A stretch of DNA of 64,000 nt, from assembly GCA_019096065.1 (NCBI GenBank), contig JAGUCH010000001.1, positions 14,694,001 through 14,758,000 on the forward strand. The letters are read 5' to 3'. The notes under the pieces are model-generated. The model worked only from the letters and a program-made list of their open reading frames with translations. It was not told where the DNA came from and did not search any database. Shown here piece by piece: positions 58,001 through 60,121 of the stretch; the stretch's first letter is position 1, and every line of letters begins with the position of its first letter. The DNA comes from Paracyclopina nana (taxonomy: Eukaryota; Arthropoda; Copepoda; Cyclopoida; Cyclopettidae). The translations under genes and the position numbers were made by a program.

Positions 58001-60121
58001 TTCGGCTCGTGTTCGCACTATTCTCGGTGGTGGCACAATGTTGCAAGACATCCCACGAGTCGGATTTTCGAGGACAGCCTTGATCTGAGCCATGGAGTCG
58101 ATCCCAGCCTTAAGAGAGGAGAACGTGCAGACTATTACAGGATTACTCTTACGTTTGATTGCTTTTCTTTCTAGATGGGATCACAGCTTATTATTATTGG
58201 CTCTCGTTTGATCTCTTTTTCAATGTCGATGGAAAGCGCCATTAGTCTAGTATTATATTGGCATCCAACATTGAATGGCTGGGAAAAAAGACATTTCTTT
58301 TGCCATGGCTTTTCTTTTGCGGCCATATTTGGGAGGCGCATCAAAGAGGTCTAGGATATATCTCTGCGGACAGATCTGCCATAAGTAAGCTGATATGCCA
58401 GAATGTGGAGTTCAAATGTTATCAGAAAGCATTTGGCGGCTGAAAAGAACCTTCTTCTCCCGTGAAAGCCATCCTTTATGCTGTACTACATGTTAGCTAG
58501 GGGAGCGTTGCAAAATTGTCGTCACTTTCAAAGGGAAAAGAAATGTTTTCATTGCAGCAACGCATATAAGAAGAAGGGCTAATGCCCTGTTCATGTGTAC
58601 CTCGAACGCCCTTTCGAAAATTATTCACCAAAAAAACCCTTCTTAAGATATGGAGAAAAACTGTTTTATGATATTACATAATTCAGCTGATGCAAATGAT
58701 GGAAAATCAGATTTACTCTAAGCCAACTTGAAAGAGAACAAATGCAATTTTCGCTCTTAAAATGTAATAAAAGAAGATAAAGACATTTTCCAAAAAAAAC
58801 CTCGCTCGGCCCCAAGCCATACTTATACTTAAGGCATTTTTCATTAAGCCATTTTTTGTATATGAACAAGGCATTAGCTCTTAGAGTAGGAGTATGTGAA
58901 ATGGAAAGCTCTTTTTAAAACGCACACCAAATTAAGGTCACAGTCTCTCCAGCGTAACCAGATCTTCGTTTTTAGGGCGAACCCAGCAAAAGCATTATTA
59001 TTAGCAAGATATCCTTGAAACTCTCTCTTTGATGCTGCGCCATCTCAAGCTTATTATAAGTGAATATCGTATAAAAAGAATTCTTTTTCAAGCTAGAATG
59101 CCGAAAAGCAAATTATCATGGTGAGCATAGGGAATTGAGCTAGAAAAGCGTCCTGCGAAAATCCAGGATTGTTTGATAAGAATCTTACCTGCATTGGTTG
59201 ATCCCCCATTTTTGCTTGGGATGTTCCCATTGGGCTCCACCCTATCTAGAAATTCGGCGCTGTAGCCACTGTAGCGGAGTTGGGTCAATTTTGTCGGCAT
59301 GGAGATCCCATCTGCGGAGCCATTTTCCGTACAATTGAAGCTGGGCCTTCTTTTCATCCGGAGACATTCTTTTTTGCTCAAAGCTGCAAGAAATGGTATA
59401 TAGTGAGAGTGACATGTCAACGAAGGCGGAAAACTGGCCAGATTCTATTTCATATATAAGGCTTTCTTTTTTTCCTGCCATCATCAGCAAAGCTTGCTCA
59501 TTTGGTGAAAAGCAATTCTCTGGACATGACCTGCCAATTTTTTGCCCCCTTTGAGGATTAAGCTACTATGAGAGAGAAAGCAATTAATGAAAGAGCTCAA
59601 ACAAGTTGCAAACATCAGATATTTGCTCGAGAAAAATGTGCCTCTGCAGCATATTTCTTGTCAACCTCCGCGTAAAGATATGGATAGAAATCGATGCTGC
59701 TGCATCTGAGCTCCTTCATCGGTTATTCGGCTGGCTAGGTCATCGATTTCAGCTCTAGAAAGGCTACTTTCATGGGCAGAGTCACTTCCAAGGAAAAGCT
59801 GCTTTAACGGCAAAGAAATCGACCTCTCGCCCCATGAAAGTTTTTATCGCGCGTGCAGATTTTCCCACACGCAAGAGGGAAGTGTCTTTAGTTTTGGTAT
59901 GTGATGTGTGCTGGCTCCATCTAAAGTTTAGATTAAACTCCTGGGAGAAGGAAGCCAAGCTAGTTCTTCTTCTTCTTCGTATTCTTTGGCTGCTTTCACT
60001 TTTTGCTTACCTAATTTACTGAAGGAGTGTTGGAGACTTCGTTTAAACTTTTGCACTGTTGACAAGTTTCCTCCGCTGCTTCCTGCCTTTTTAGAAGAAG
60101 AGGAGGCCTGGGAAACGTTGA
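25009..60121 (-). CDS. Eip63E: Eip63E/CDK14 (PFTAIRE) cyclin-dependent kinase, 5' end not found
   Basis: Nine exons linked in transcription order: 60121-60011, 59383-59189, 58108-57795, 55090-54999, 53425-53251, 52907-52721, 26433-26237, 26057-25784, 25142-25009 (stop TAG 25011-25009). All phases join. The first listed exon begins after an acceptor, so the start codon lies upstream. The N-terminal part has [15 protein letters not shown] and [11 protein letters not shown]. The kinase domain has the glycine loop GEGSYATVF, catalytic Lys in VALKEIRL, the PFTAIRE helix, [11 protein letters not shown], the activation segment [14 protein letters not shown] and [14 protein letters not shown]. The C terminus is [22 protein letters not shown] kinases pair with cyclin Y at the plasma membrane and prime the Wnt receptor LRP6; the fly gene is ecdysone-induced. 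The 26.3-kb intron 26434-52720 holds a Polinton and a nested gene. The symmetric 195-bp exon 59189-59383 could be skipped without a frameshift. Confidence 0.9.
26941..26946. repeat. Left 6-bp target-site duplication of the Polinton
   Basis: ACCGAC immediately left of the terminal inverted repeat; the identical hexamer follows the right end. Polinton integrases make 6-bp duplications. Confidence 0.9.
26947..27400. repeat. Left terminal inverted repeat
   Basis: Pairs with 48197-48640 in inverted orientation. The outer ~350 bp read as identical apart from an 11-bp block (GCTACGGGGAT, ~27163-27174) present only here. The inner ~100 bp are clearly diverged. The repeat includes the promoter and first ~70 codons of the first IAP gene. 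Confidence 0.9.
27038..27137. promoter_or_regulatory. Cluster of eight GTGCAA/TTGCAC hexamers in the terminal repeat
   Basis: GTGCAA or its complement occurs at 27038, 27045, 27061, 27069, 27075, 27085, 27110 and 27132, just upstream of the first IAP start codon. The same set is repeated in the right terminal repeat (about 48450-48549). This density suggests binding sites for a transcription or replication factor. The factor is unknown. Confidence 0.5.
27189..27782 (+). CDS. Polinton IAP-like protein 1 (BIR + RING)
   Basis: 197 aa from the ATG at 27189. The BIR (baculovirus IAP repeat) domain begins at RLNSFVTWP, and its zinc ligands follow the exact family spacing C-x2-C-x16-H-x6-C (C55, C58, H75, C82). 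A C-terminal RING finger follows ([18 protein letters not shown], then a C-x2-C pair and CPIC). BIR-RING proteins block apoptosis by binding caspases or IAP antagonists and act as ubiquitin ligases. Viruses use them to keep infected cells alive. The promoter and first ~70 codons lie inside the left terminal repeat. It resembles the next gene in sequence and upstream region, so the two arose by tandem duplication. Confidence 0.88.
   Translation: MEEIVKFVAPMNHKYATLESRLNSFVTWPKYLIQTPLEMARAGFFYSGVGHIVFCYYCHHKWEEWIRMFDPWEEHILWSPNCPYVRLMKGKCYVETVTERAENDDDFSILECITCMICSKNPRTKEKDKKPYFAMKEEEECNTSTIQNECKICYKREINMMFLPCNHVVSCLVCGTSVNRCPICRIQLTGGARAFLS
27870..28005. promoter_or_regulatory. Upstream region of IAP 2, a diverged copy of the terminal-repeat promoter
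   Basis: Several blocks match the sequence before IAP 1: AACAAGTGCTTTCTCA against AACAGGTGCTTTCTCA, GTGCAATGCACTTTTTG against GTGCATTGCACTTTTGG, and GGTCAGTCACCT identical in both. The duplication that made two IAP genes therefore included the promoter. Confidence 0.6.
28006..28545 (+). CDS. Polinton IAP-like protein 2 (BIR + RING)
   Basis: 179 aa. BIR starts at RLKSFATWP with ligands C55, C58, H75 and C82 in the canonical C-x2-C-x16-H-x6-C spacing. The RING finger begins [18 protein letters not shown] and ends CPVC. The linker between domains is shorter and of different sequence than in IAP 1, while the BIR and RING are well conserved. That points to retained function after duplication. It is followed closely by a convergent zinc-finger gene. 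Confidence 0.88.
   Translation: MDHIIIFRETMNKRYATLESRLKSFATWPIGLTQRPIKMAKAGFFYSGCGDSVYCYYCHGGIHRWLPNEDPWVEHTLWFPTCPYVRLMKGDRFIRQVWLTGSTASRILSEQKKDEGDDEIEEARRSMLKNECKICYHREIGMLFLPCHHVVSCLVCGTSVYTCPVCRTQLIGAVRAFLS
28593..29186 (-). CDS. Polinton protein with one C2H2 zinc finger
   Basis: 197 aa. An N-terminal charged helix ([19 protein letters not shown]) is followed by a Pro/Glu-rich linker, then a single classical C2H2 finger ([17 protein letters not shown], then H after four residues) and a basic C-terminal tail. It lies at the end of a minus-strand block with the ATPase and capsid genes, so a DNA-binding or virion-core role is possible. I do not recognise a named family. Confidence 0.7.
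   Translation of the reverse strand: MRPKNFKSAVQSMALVTLPVYNRFIRKLQEEMRREEEDELNRLNEMGAAVSMSEPPPPVEVQEPERQQNDELLPTSGEAQLQPVTEVPPPIEEVAPEPQMMPESNTIIDPMQEPPMEIEEAPRFACSLCGSEFTRGNSLKRHLKNIHALGEAQKRKVASARDPKTRIMPDWYDRRALDNHATNKVRKTESNDYKMWN
29321..29530 (-). CDS. Small Polinton protein, 69 aa, unknown
   Basis: Begins at a good ATG and ends with a very basic tail ([11 protein letters not shown]). It sits 21 bases after the packaging ATPase on the same strand. The middle is predicted helical ([20 protein letters not shown]). Small basic proteins next to packaging genes are often virion-core components, but that is a guess. Confidence 0.5.
   Translation of the reverse strand: MRVMKSLTPEKCALGFLQAVCNAKPQDRGEILKRIDDASVDKICEVIYNINYSRMPMPGGKKSKLKNST
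29552..30220 (-). CDS. Polinton packaging ATPase (A32/FtsK-HerA type)
   Basis: 222 aa. Walker A is GSSQTGKTT near residues 17-25 and Walker B is SLFILDDS around residue 94. The length and early P-loop are typical of the genome-packaging ATPases of Polintons, adintoviruses and large DNA viruses, which translocate DNA into the capsid. It starts 11 bases after the end of the capsid gene on the same strand, consistent with a late structural cluster. Confidence 0.88.
   Translation of the reverse strand: MFDVSLHHPFSMLVVGSSQTGKTTFCMRFLQHLNKLVKDPPKNVVLFYQESQPKYDLMLKQGLVSRTIRGIPHQSELKDLARSYLDEDPSGSLFILDDSLAALDGNGLELLFAQTVHHQRVSVILVSQSLFYKSRAMRTISLNSQYLVLFRNPRDARQVTTLASQIGAYSLILCGNIPKATRLPYGYLLIDFTVWQSDVVRLRSRIFDEESPMITFLPASCT
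30232..31536 (-). CDS. Polinton major capsid protein candidate (double jelly roll)
   Basis: 434 aa, single exon, ATG at 31536. Length, beta-rich character and features such as the N-terminal [20 protein letters not shown], an early [15 protein letters not shown] strand and an LELNGVPV hairpin resemble the hexon-like major capsid proteins of Polintons/adintoviruses. Its place next to the ATPase is also typical. I assign it by pattern and context; a structure-based search would be decisive. Confidence 0.7.
   Translation of the reverse strand: MDEFRHQQSSIFDTYHKDAGLLNGRIVYYDTHNPLKDSSVQEFVIPPNADYIDLSATRLIGTFKIQKKKLDSGAEELLGDTDDVSVVNYCPSSFWRLVTLELNGVPVTDNGSFSYMQKAYIEALLSFDNGYKSSFLKHSCCWAADTAGKEGTNHKSGGNVGYNERAEMVKHSNEVDFETFIHLDCLRTNKYLLNGVSLKFAFHRNSDDFSIISSTASTTHTFEVKLTKLKLAVKFITLHPKLVEKHQQRLLKSPAFYYHPLVKVNTITVPAAITSTTFQSVVVGDLPRLIIVGFVDSNNLSGTLRNPYIFANHGITDLYFRKHGEIVQPVNQKLDYEKNKYLHWYTHFIRTLGLGDHPERIPISYESFKSGNNFYCLDVLGCGTSAPIQPQQGSLDIGVVFKNALDKSLVMFVYAVYESGFSVDAERRVTFHAP
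31636..32208 (+). CDS. TATA-binding-protein-like protein encoded by the Polinton
   Basis: 190 aa with the two-fold repeat layout of a TBP core. Repeat 1 (~17-97) contains [10 protein letters not shown] and [11 protein letters not shown] followed by ITGC, matching the TBP pattern of a strand ending in FSSGK then CTGAK. Repeat 2 (~105-175) has [10 protein letters not shown] and [16 protein letters not shown], matching ELFPGL and IFVSGKVVLTG. TBP bends promoter DNA and nucleates RNA polymerase II or III pre-initiation complexes in the nucleus. The sequence is highly divergent: several DNA-contact positions differ, and repeat 1 has a short insertion after SGG. It overlaps the next frame, a TFIIB-like protein, by 52 bases, which strongly supports the call. 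It diverges from the capsid gene across only ~100 bp. Confidence 0.68.
   Translation: MLGVQEATTLNPSLPTVVVRNVKLSAKVNPRSLSDIEGRCVSEKIRCKSFHNFLQCYCSNSLRISFFRSGGQRSQHCNITGCSTVHQVLEATKLIERLAQSPIVSLKVDNVTTDCQLEQQLHLEHLENFETRLNSELFSGLYIKVNTPFGEVLAVSYESGKTIFLKSLSAQACQWTRKALSATALTMKTR
32157..32903 (+). CDS. TFIIB-like general transcription factor encoded by the Polinton
   Basis: 248 aa from the ATG at 32157. A short zinc-ribbon-like start has C8, C10, C23 and C26. The first cyclin-like repeat contains [20 protein letters not shown] followed by LKEISSVCG, which follows the TFIIB/BRF pattern (ACLYxACRxEGVPRTxKEI). The second repeat (~125-210) has the SRFGTLCGL start, an [11 protein letters not shown] helix and the ISREAISRF helix-turn-helix. 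A basic tail ends the protein. TFIIB joins TBP on DNA and recruits the polymerase. It overlaps TBP-like at its 5' end and the integrase at its 3' end (13 bases). Large DNA viruses encode such factors; in a Polinton it is unexpected to me. Confidence 0.78.
   Translation: MDKESLECHCLDYEDSLGQFTFCPRCLSKKMAPEEDEMIQLLERIHMPLVLVERFKSLVKAKLGLAQRSLINAVCLYELCKEESVPRTLKEISSVCGLTIKRLTQGLKVTFPESKPFHPALLASRFGTLCGLDRRQALCLENLIYAEHPPGHSSHSPSTWVAAYILVYAQKSALDICPEVVARTCGISREAISRFSQKHDLDISALCKRKRRRERITPPTSGTKRASKTKKGKEKTNERRSHHSSCRG
32891..33970 (+). CDS. Polinton integrase (retroviral-type DDE, rve family)
   Basis: 359 aa. The catalytic triad reads D80 (QADLCSFF), D142 (LIVDAGTEF) and E176 (FAEAFIKTL), with 33 residues between the last two. 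WVVPLKNK and the C-terminal [10 protein letters not shown] small-barrel region fit chromovirus/Polinton integrases. The enzyme joins the element ends to host DNA with a 6-bp stagger, which agrees with the observed ACCGAC duplication. Start is at the ATG overlapping the end of the TFIIB-like frame; the next gene starts 4 bases after its stop. Confidence 0.92.
   Translation: MPRLKRAVKLLRDKYTIPGHPIAFAGVEKIHQFFKGQLSREEIEEYLKSVDVFTVHRQPKPSKIYNPIYVYHKRDQIQADLCSFFQQEKYNQGFKYQLVIIDSFTRFAWVVPLKNKRGPTVLAAFSKVFDEEIHQARKLIVDAGTEFLNRPFRSWLDSKGIKLHVPRTLGKASFAEAFIKTLKSLISRYCTEYSTSSFVEVLPKLVKSYNFRVHRAIGTSPVKAERDHKEQLRIREANLLRYASITKRKPKYEVGQLVRISRDLGKFGRSFNAHFTNELFIVKEIADTMPIPLYTLTDLKGQDTLEGRFRNEELTGVKLSLQLHVGKILSKEGDYWTINFQGAPPSLRVKLHRKNFKKQ
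33975..35570 (+). CDS. Polinton structural-protein candidate (minor capsid/penton-like or PX/PY class)
   Basis: 531 aa, immediately after the integrase. The C-terminal third has a FLGAQI block, then strands with [20 protein letters not shown] and a terminal [20 protein letters not shown] ending in an LIFKR strand. This layout is shared by a widespread Polinton protein of about this size. I think it is a virion structural component but cannot name its fold with certainty. A DTG triplet near residue 57 resembles an aspartic-protease motif but lacks the surrounding pattern. Confidence 0.6.
   Translation: MLLHLTSKPETPHLASVKLPKSGGLECGVLSVCFSSSFINESMPINPDLPAMALLDTGLDVSKESLLNSAGIYLQHVPLSLFHLTFLLSKEHTNQTHLKVTYDPARDAVYLLYPTLQIPFPYLWVHEGLFKFLWRNTEPSQVASFNGKHQVDGETYFSLSIRHWKVKSQHYVFLSSNGNLSDSLPTLYKPIVHLTCPQLLHPPFVGPPIIASMEVASPQQHVYVEKQFKNAHFFALSKDFESEFVIQLSDSEGNPLRLLPNTKPTIIRLLARPMGEKREHTFFATATSRGGKKNCLSLSFGSQLSVGQWSLALATVMFSPRFSNNLSVEERRIHILKEYAPSANKMAEEFDIIMPSGILSVGELKQSVTSQSNYRVKLDLEPIHQCVIFHPPESNARLTLSMSAKLAQFLGAQIQKEQMSAKYHGHKIEFPRPVQRSSISPNCIVVSCNAVPIQPIGKLTLPALGIVPIETTNLEGFISYEPPSHHFLPILVSSVRRIEFELRTLEGALVNFDEEHPEEEVVLNLIFKRSH
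35695..38943 (-). CDS. Polinton protein-primed family B DNA polymerase
   Basis: 1082 aa from the ATG at 38943. N-terminal C2H2-like finger ([18 protein letters not shown], ~137-157). Exonuclease motif I VIYGDFES (D207, E209), an HNH-like zinc block ([10 protein letters not shown] ... [18 protein letters not shown]), exonuclease [12 protein letters not shown] and [12 protein letters not shown]. Polymerase motif [10 protein letters not shown] (~626), motif [11 protein letters not shown] (~796) and motif C QYHDTDSY (~889). A C-terminal Cys-rich region holds CSNHSCPL and CRRC. These polymerases start replication from a protein bound to the DNA ends, which fits linear DNA with inverted repeats. 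All catalytic residues are present, so it appears functional. Confidence 0.95.
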   Translation of the reverse strand: MSIPRVQHLRHFDVNERASFYYALAHAIDCSPQDFNQPPFTEDEIEFVEKFVHQNGRTFNFAIHLFSLENDNSVQPIVTALQAPENYRPKYLVPLLRIPSADGETQWRYLLIENINKFLAPYKHGAQESRNTRRKFCERCLNTFYSFTKLEEHQSKCCVFSHYIDGTFPVFGPEEIMPRRTDDGLPPILQFKNTNRQIQAPIVIYGDFESALLPTQQPCQKCVLEKTAIGAKCKCNSHSDSPYTEQTHSHEAISYSFVVVDHESRLLHEAWDTCDARCAGTKFVRALLDLEPLLLKKISASVPAALGAREWDSFFDAPRCCLCLEPFDPVYDVRYGSQHQLPDGYQRIVAHHNHNSGAFIGAAHHVCNMKAADSAQKIVVVMHNLFHYDVSFILKGIENNHVRSIKALPKNMEKLRCLQFNSFICIDSMHHLNSSLATLAKTLEASNHKYPILAQSDLCKNKQGTFDLSRKEKLLTKAPFPYQLVTSVESLKVWHEFPARDHFYSDLIQDFSATKEEHAKGKELFRMLECQTMLDYMVVYMHLDTLLLAEVMQVYRSQMMETLGLESLRYMTLPSMGFDSFLKLTKVELELLTDLDTYKLFESQIRGGLCSASMHHTTKTDDASVYYIDANSLYCSCFMLSLPVGGFRWLSPAEVEHFPLMDINPLAEGKGYFVLVDLHYPASICLKTSDFPLCPESLTVDQDMVSTFTRRLMKDIEGRDKFQQKLLTATYFPRKNYMTHLATLQTYLRIGMRLDKIHSILEFDQRPFGQDFMMDFLKRRARAKTKFEGNMLKSIPNSIYGKTNEQVRSYIELKVSKRPVDIQKWVNSSNFKGFKELGSGLTFVYMQPKRVRLNKPIYLAFAILELAKNKVYNDLYFEFAAVWPDSLSVQYHDTDSYIIKVDKKNADKDLHRLKHLLDTSNFPREHEMHDDSRKNHPHLWKLEVNGDEEILECVALRPKSYALKIAKQGATLVHKRCKGVPSRLVEKEFTFEDYFQTYIEKRENTPLLRHSHENFLLGTYGFKKKCLTITDLKRHWFDCSNHSCPLGSPEIVIFKGKCRRCLGLSRVEQETMLREWMNANNE
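39213..40759 (-). CDS. Polinton three-zinc-finger protein, spliced
   Basis: Three exons in transcription order, all phase 0: 40759-40112, 39889-39713, 39656-39213; 422 aa. The N terminus has three C2H2-type fingers ([10 protein letters not shown]..., [41 protein letters not shown]), followed by a mixed alpha/beta region ([20 protein letters not shown]) and a helical acidic C terminus. The 56-bp intron at 39657-39712 has clean GT-AG borders; the 222-bp intron at 39890-40111 is less certain. Zinc fingers near the polymerase gene suggest a DNA-binding role in replication or transcription of the element. No known family was recognised for the C-terminal half. Confidence 0.55.
40840..41735 (-). 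CDS. Unknown Polinton protein with Arg/Ala/Pro-rich N terminus
   Basis: Exons 41735-41060 and 40871-40840, joined by a GT-AG intron with a strong polypyrimidine tract; 235 aa. The C-terminal ~110 residues look globular ([38 protein letters not shown]). The N-terminal part is encoded by a very GC-rich block (~41575-41715) where all three frames stay open. A second frame (about 41807-41492, with a run of Glu and then Arg) is also coding-like and follows a good splice acceptor at ~41808, so the true 5' structure is uncertain. Confidence 0.45.
41961..42559 (-). CDS. Unknown Polinton protein, ~200 aa, start uncertain
   Basis: An open frame beginning after a TTTGGTAG acceptor-like site at 42560-42561; there is no in-frame ATG before MPYINGER, so a short upstream exon is likely. 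The protein is beta-rich ([35 protein letters not shown]) with a helical C terminus ([20 protein letters not shown]). It is head-to-head with the 42731 gene. No family was recognised; a virion component is possible from its context only. Confidence 0.45.
42731..43600 (+). CDS. Unknown alpha-helical Polinton protein, 289 aa
   Basis: Single open frame from ATG 42731. Helical throughout, with many Leu-rich amphipathic helices ([35 protein letters not shown]) and paired cysteines (CGLCGFDKR). It is the only plus-strand gene in the right half of the element. No signal peptide or clear membrane segment. I do not recognise the family. Confidence 0.6.
   Translation: MASRANHLFSYWQEAIKVLVLMQHFLGQLDAHLTLQLLHHYLNALLALSVDLIEGNNSPHNHVMKRLARGCREMRPLFNAFKRLEIANRVAWMLTSMRYYHGRLFPTEHAQEALEFWLPMQLNRRLVGFFPVIDFCGLCGFDKRIILTHQFKNMEVFSEDPKLFSRRVNGALALVDDAASFLSKANSTIMHRYFELAFAYLETLLCYGGSSSELLHYIQNLRHHTFLTLANNEADPLERKFKLCCIRKALPSAHGNPELCPLNMFQCKRGRMSSIGNSAPFVKVIIKYK
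43886..44457 (-). CDS. Methyl-CpG-binding-domain (MBD) protein encoded by the Polinton
   Basis: Two exons in transcription order: 44457-44421 (12 codons plus one base) and 44253-43886; 134 aa. Residues ~18-75 form an [21 protein letters not shown], then [17 protein letters not shown] and IELMKFI. The residues that read methyl-CpG in MeCP2/MBD2 are present: Arg29 and Arg51 (the two arginine fingers), Asp39 and Tyr41. The C terminus is basic and Ser/Gln-rich. MBD proteins bind methylated DNA in the nucleus and usually recruit or block chromatin regulators. A TATAAATAG lies ~90 bases upstream of the ATG (44553-44545). Spliced host-type structure suggests capture from a host MBD gene. Confidence 0.82.
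44545..44553 (-). promoter_or_regulatory. TATA box of the MBD gene
   Basis: TATAAATAG on the minus strand, 88 bases before the start codon, a normal distance for a core promoter with a short 5' UTR. Confidence 0.5.
44641..45300. repeat. Four ~165-bp tandem repeats, each with an 18-bp palindrome
   Basis: Units start near 44641, 44806, 44971 and 45137 (spacing 165, 165, 166 bases). Each carries GCACCTGAAATCAGGTGC (44676, ~44840 with one change, 45007, 45172), a palindrome with two E-box cores (CACCTG/CAGGTG), followed by CTTGGACTTTTTGTA and GAGGTTGGTCAGAAAAAAG. The array lies between the MBD promoter and a TATA box at 45293, as an enhancer, replication origin or silencing target might. Confidence 0.85.
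45293..45300 (+). promoter_or_regulatory. Candidate TATA box at the right end of the tandem array
   Basis: TATAAAAG directly after the fourth repeat, pointing right. No convincing open frame follows on this strand within 700 bases, so any transcript may be non-coding. Confidence 0.35.
45301..46026. other. Polinton segment without a recognised gene
   Basis: AT-rich sequence between the tandem array and the Rab14 fragment. Only short open frames without recognisable content. Confidence 0.4.
46027..46478 (-). pseudogene. Broken Rab14 copy captured inside the Polinton
   Basis: Minus-strand fragments match the Rab14 small GTPase: [14 protein letters not shown], then [14 protein letters not shown], an intron at about 46300-46370 with GT-AG borders, [20 protein letters not shown] and [17 protein letters not shown]. 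The stretch between the switch II DTAGQ and the SSWL block is deleted, and the frame breaks at least twice after FAE. The P-loop exon is absent. It is therefore dead. Because it keeps an intron, it was copied from host genomic DNA, not from an mRNA. Confidence 0.85.
46523..47145 (-). CDS. Low-complexity Gln/Arg/Asp-rich Polinton protein, spliced
   Basis: Two exons in transcription order: 47145-47043 and 46896-46523, phases consistent; 158 aa. The N terminus ([20 protein letters not shown]) is acidic, followed by a short helical part ([20 protein letters not shown]). After that come acidic runs (six Asp), RG-rich repeats ([13 protein letters not shown]) and poly-Gln. RG/Gln-rich tails often bind RNA or DNA. 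No family was recognised. Confidence 0.5.
47146..48175. other. Polinton segment without a recognised gene
   Basis: AT-rich sequence left of the right terminal repeat; only short frames with no recognisable motif. Confidence 0.4.
48176..48409 (-). pseudogene. Truncated BIR reading frame in the right terminal repeat
   Basis: 77 codons from an ATG in the same promoter context as IAP 1. The first ~40 residues equal IAP 1 (MEEIVKF start, RLNSFVTWP). Then the sequence diverges: the first zinc pair remains (CYCC), but the frame runs out of homology before the zinc-binding His, and the RING is absent. It is a by-product of the inverted repeat and probably non-functional, although the promoter is intact. 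Confidence 0.75.
48197..48640. repeat. Right terminal inverted repeat
   Basis: Inverted copy of 26947-27400, lacking 11 bp near 48420. It carries the same promoter-like sequence and a truncated BIR reading frame pointing into the element. Confidence 0.9.
48641..48646. repeat. Right 6-bp target-site duplication of the Polinton
   Basis: ACCGAC immediately right of the terminal inverted repeat, matching 26941-26946 exactly. Confidence 0.9.
48647..50096. other. Eip63E intron segment, no gene recognised
   Basis: Intronic DNA right of the Polinton. A degenerate relative of the 52-kb palindromic repeat may lie at ~49860-50031 (GGAGCTGAGCGTGCAAGCGC core and a GTTGTTGGAACAGGC end). Nothing else stands out. 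Confidence 0.35.
50097..51725 (+). CDS. Secreted C-type-lectin-like plus discoidin-like protein, nested in the Eip63E intron
   Basis: Five exons: 50097-50234, 50293-51020, 51081-51241, 51298-51459, 51514-51725; 466 aa. The start [20 protein letters not shown] is a signal peptide. A degenerate C-type lectin-like fold covers ~170-340: FYKILNG strand, [14 protein letters not shown] helix/loop and the closing RWELPG...AVVCEF. It lacks the usual sugar-binding motif. The C-terminal ~150 residues ([38 protein letters not shown]) resemble an F5/8-C/fucolectin-type beta sandwich. An in-frame stretch at 50446-50502 has splice-like ends and may be an extra intron; the 54-bp intron at 51460 is also in frame. 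It is probably extracellular; ligand unknown. Confidence 0.65.
52017..52461. repeat. Palindromic MITE-like repeats with AGCCCGGTTCCAAC ends
   Basis: AGCCCGGTTCCAAC begins at 52017, 52158 and 52314. The third copy ends with the complement GTTGGAACCGGGCT at 52461, giving a 148-bp element with inverted ends. The inside is itself palindromic and rich in TATAGTAT/ATACTATA, with a GCAGCTGAGCGCGC core shared by copies one and three. The second copy shows only its left end. No coding capacity; typical of a non-autonomous DNA transposon. Confidence 0.7.
54319..54532. repeat. Tandem pair of a 108-bp palindrome-ended repeat
   Basis: Two near-identical copies start at 54321 and 54429. Each begins AGAGTGCGGCTCCGAAA or similar and ends in its complement TTTTCGGAGCCGCAT. 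The pair lies in the Eip63E intron 53426-54998. It is a candidate MITE duplication and explains the open frames seen here on both strands. Confidence 0.65.
55091..57794. other. Eip63E intron, no further feature
   Basis: 2.7 kb of intronic DNA. Short frames such as 56092-56286 and 57220-57417 have no recognisable content and no splice support. Confidence 0.4.
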
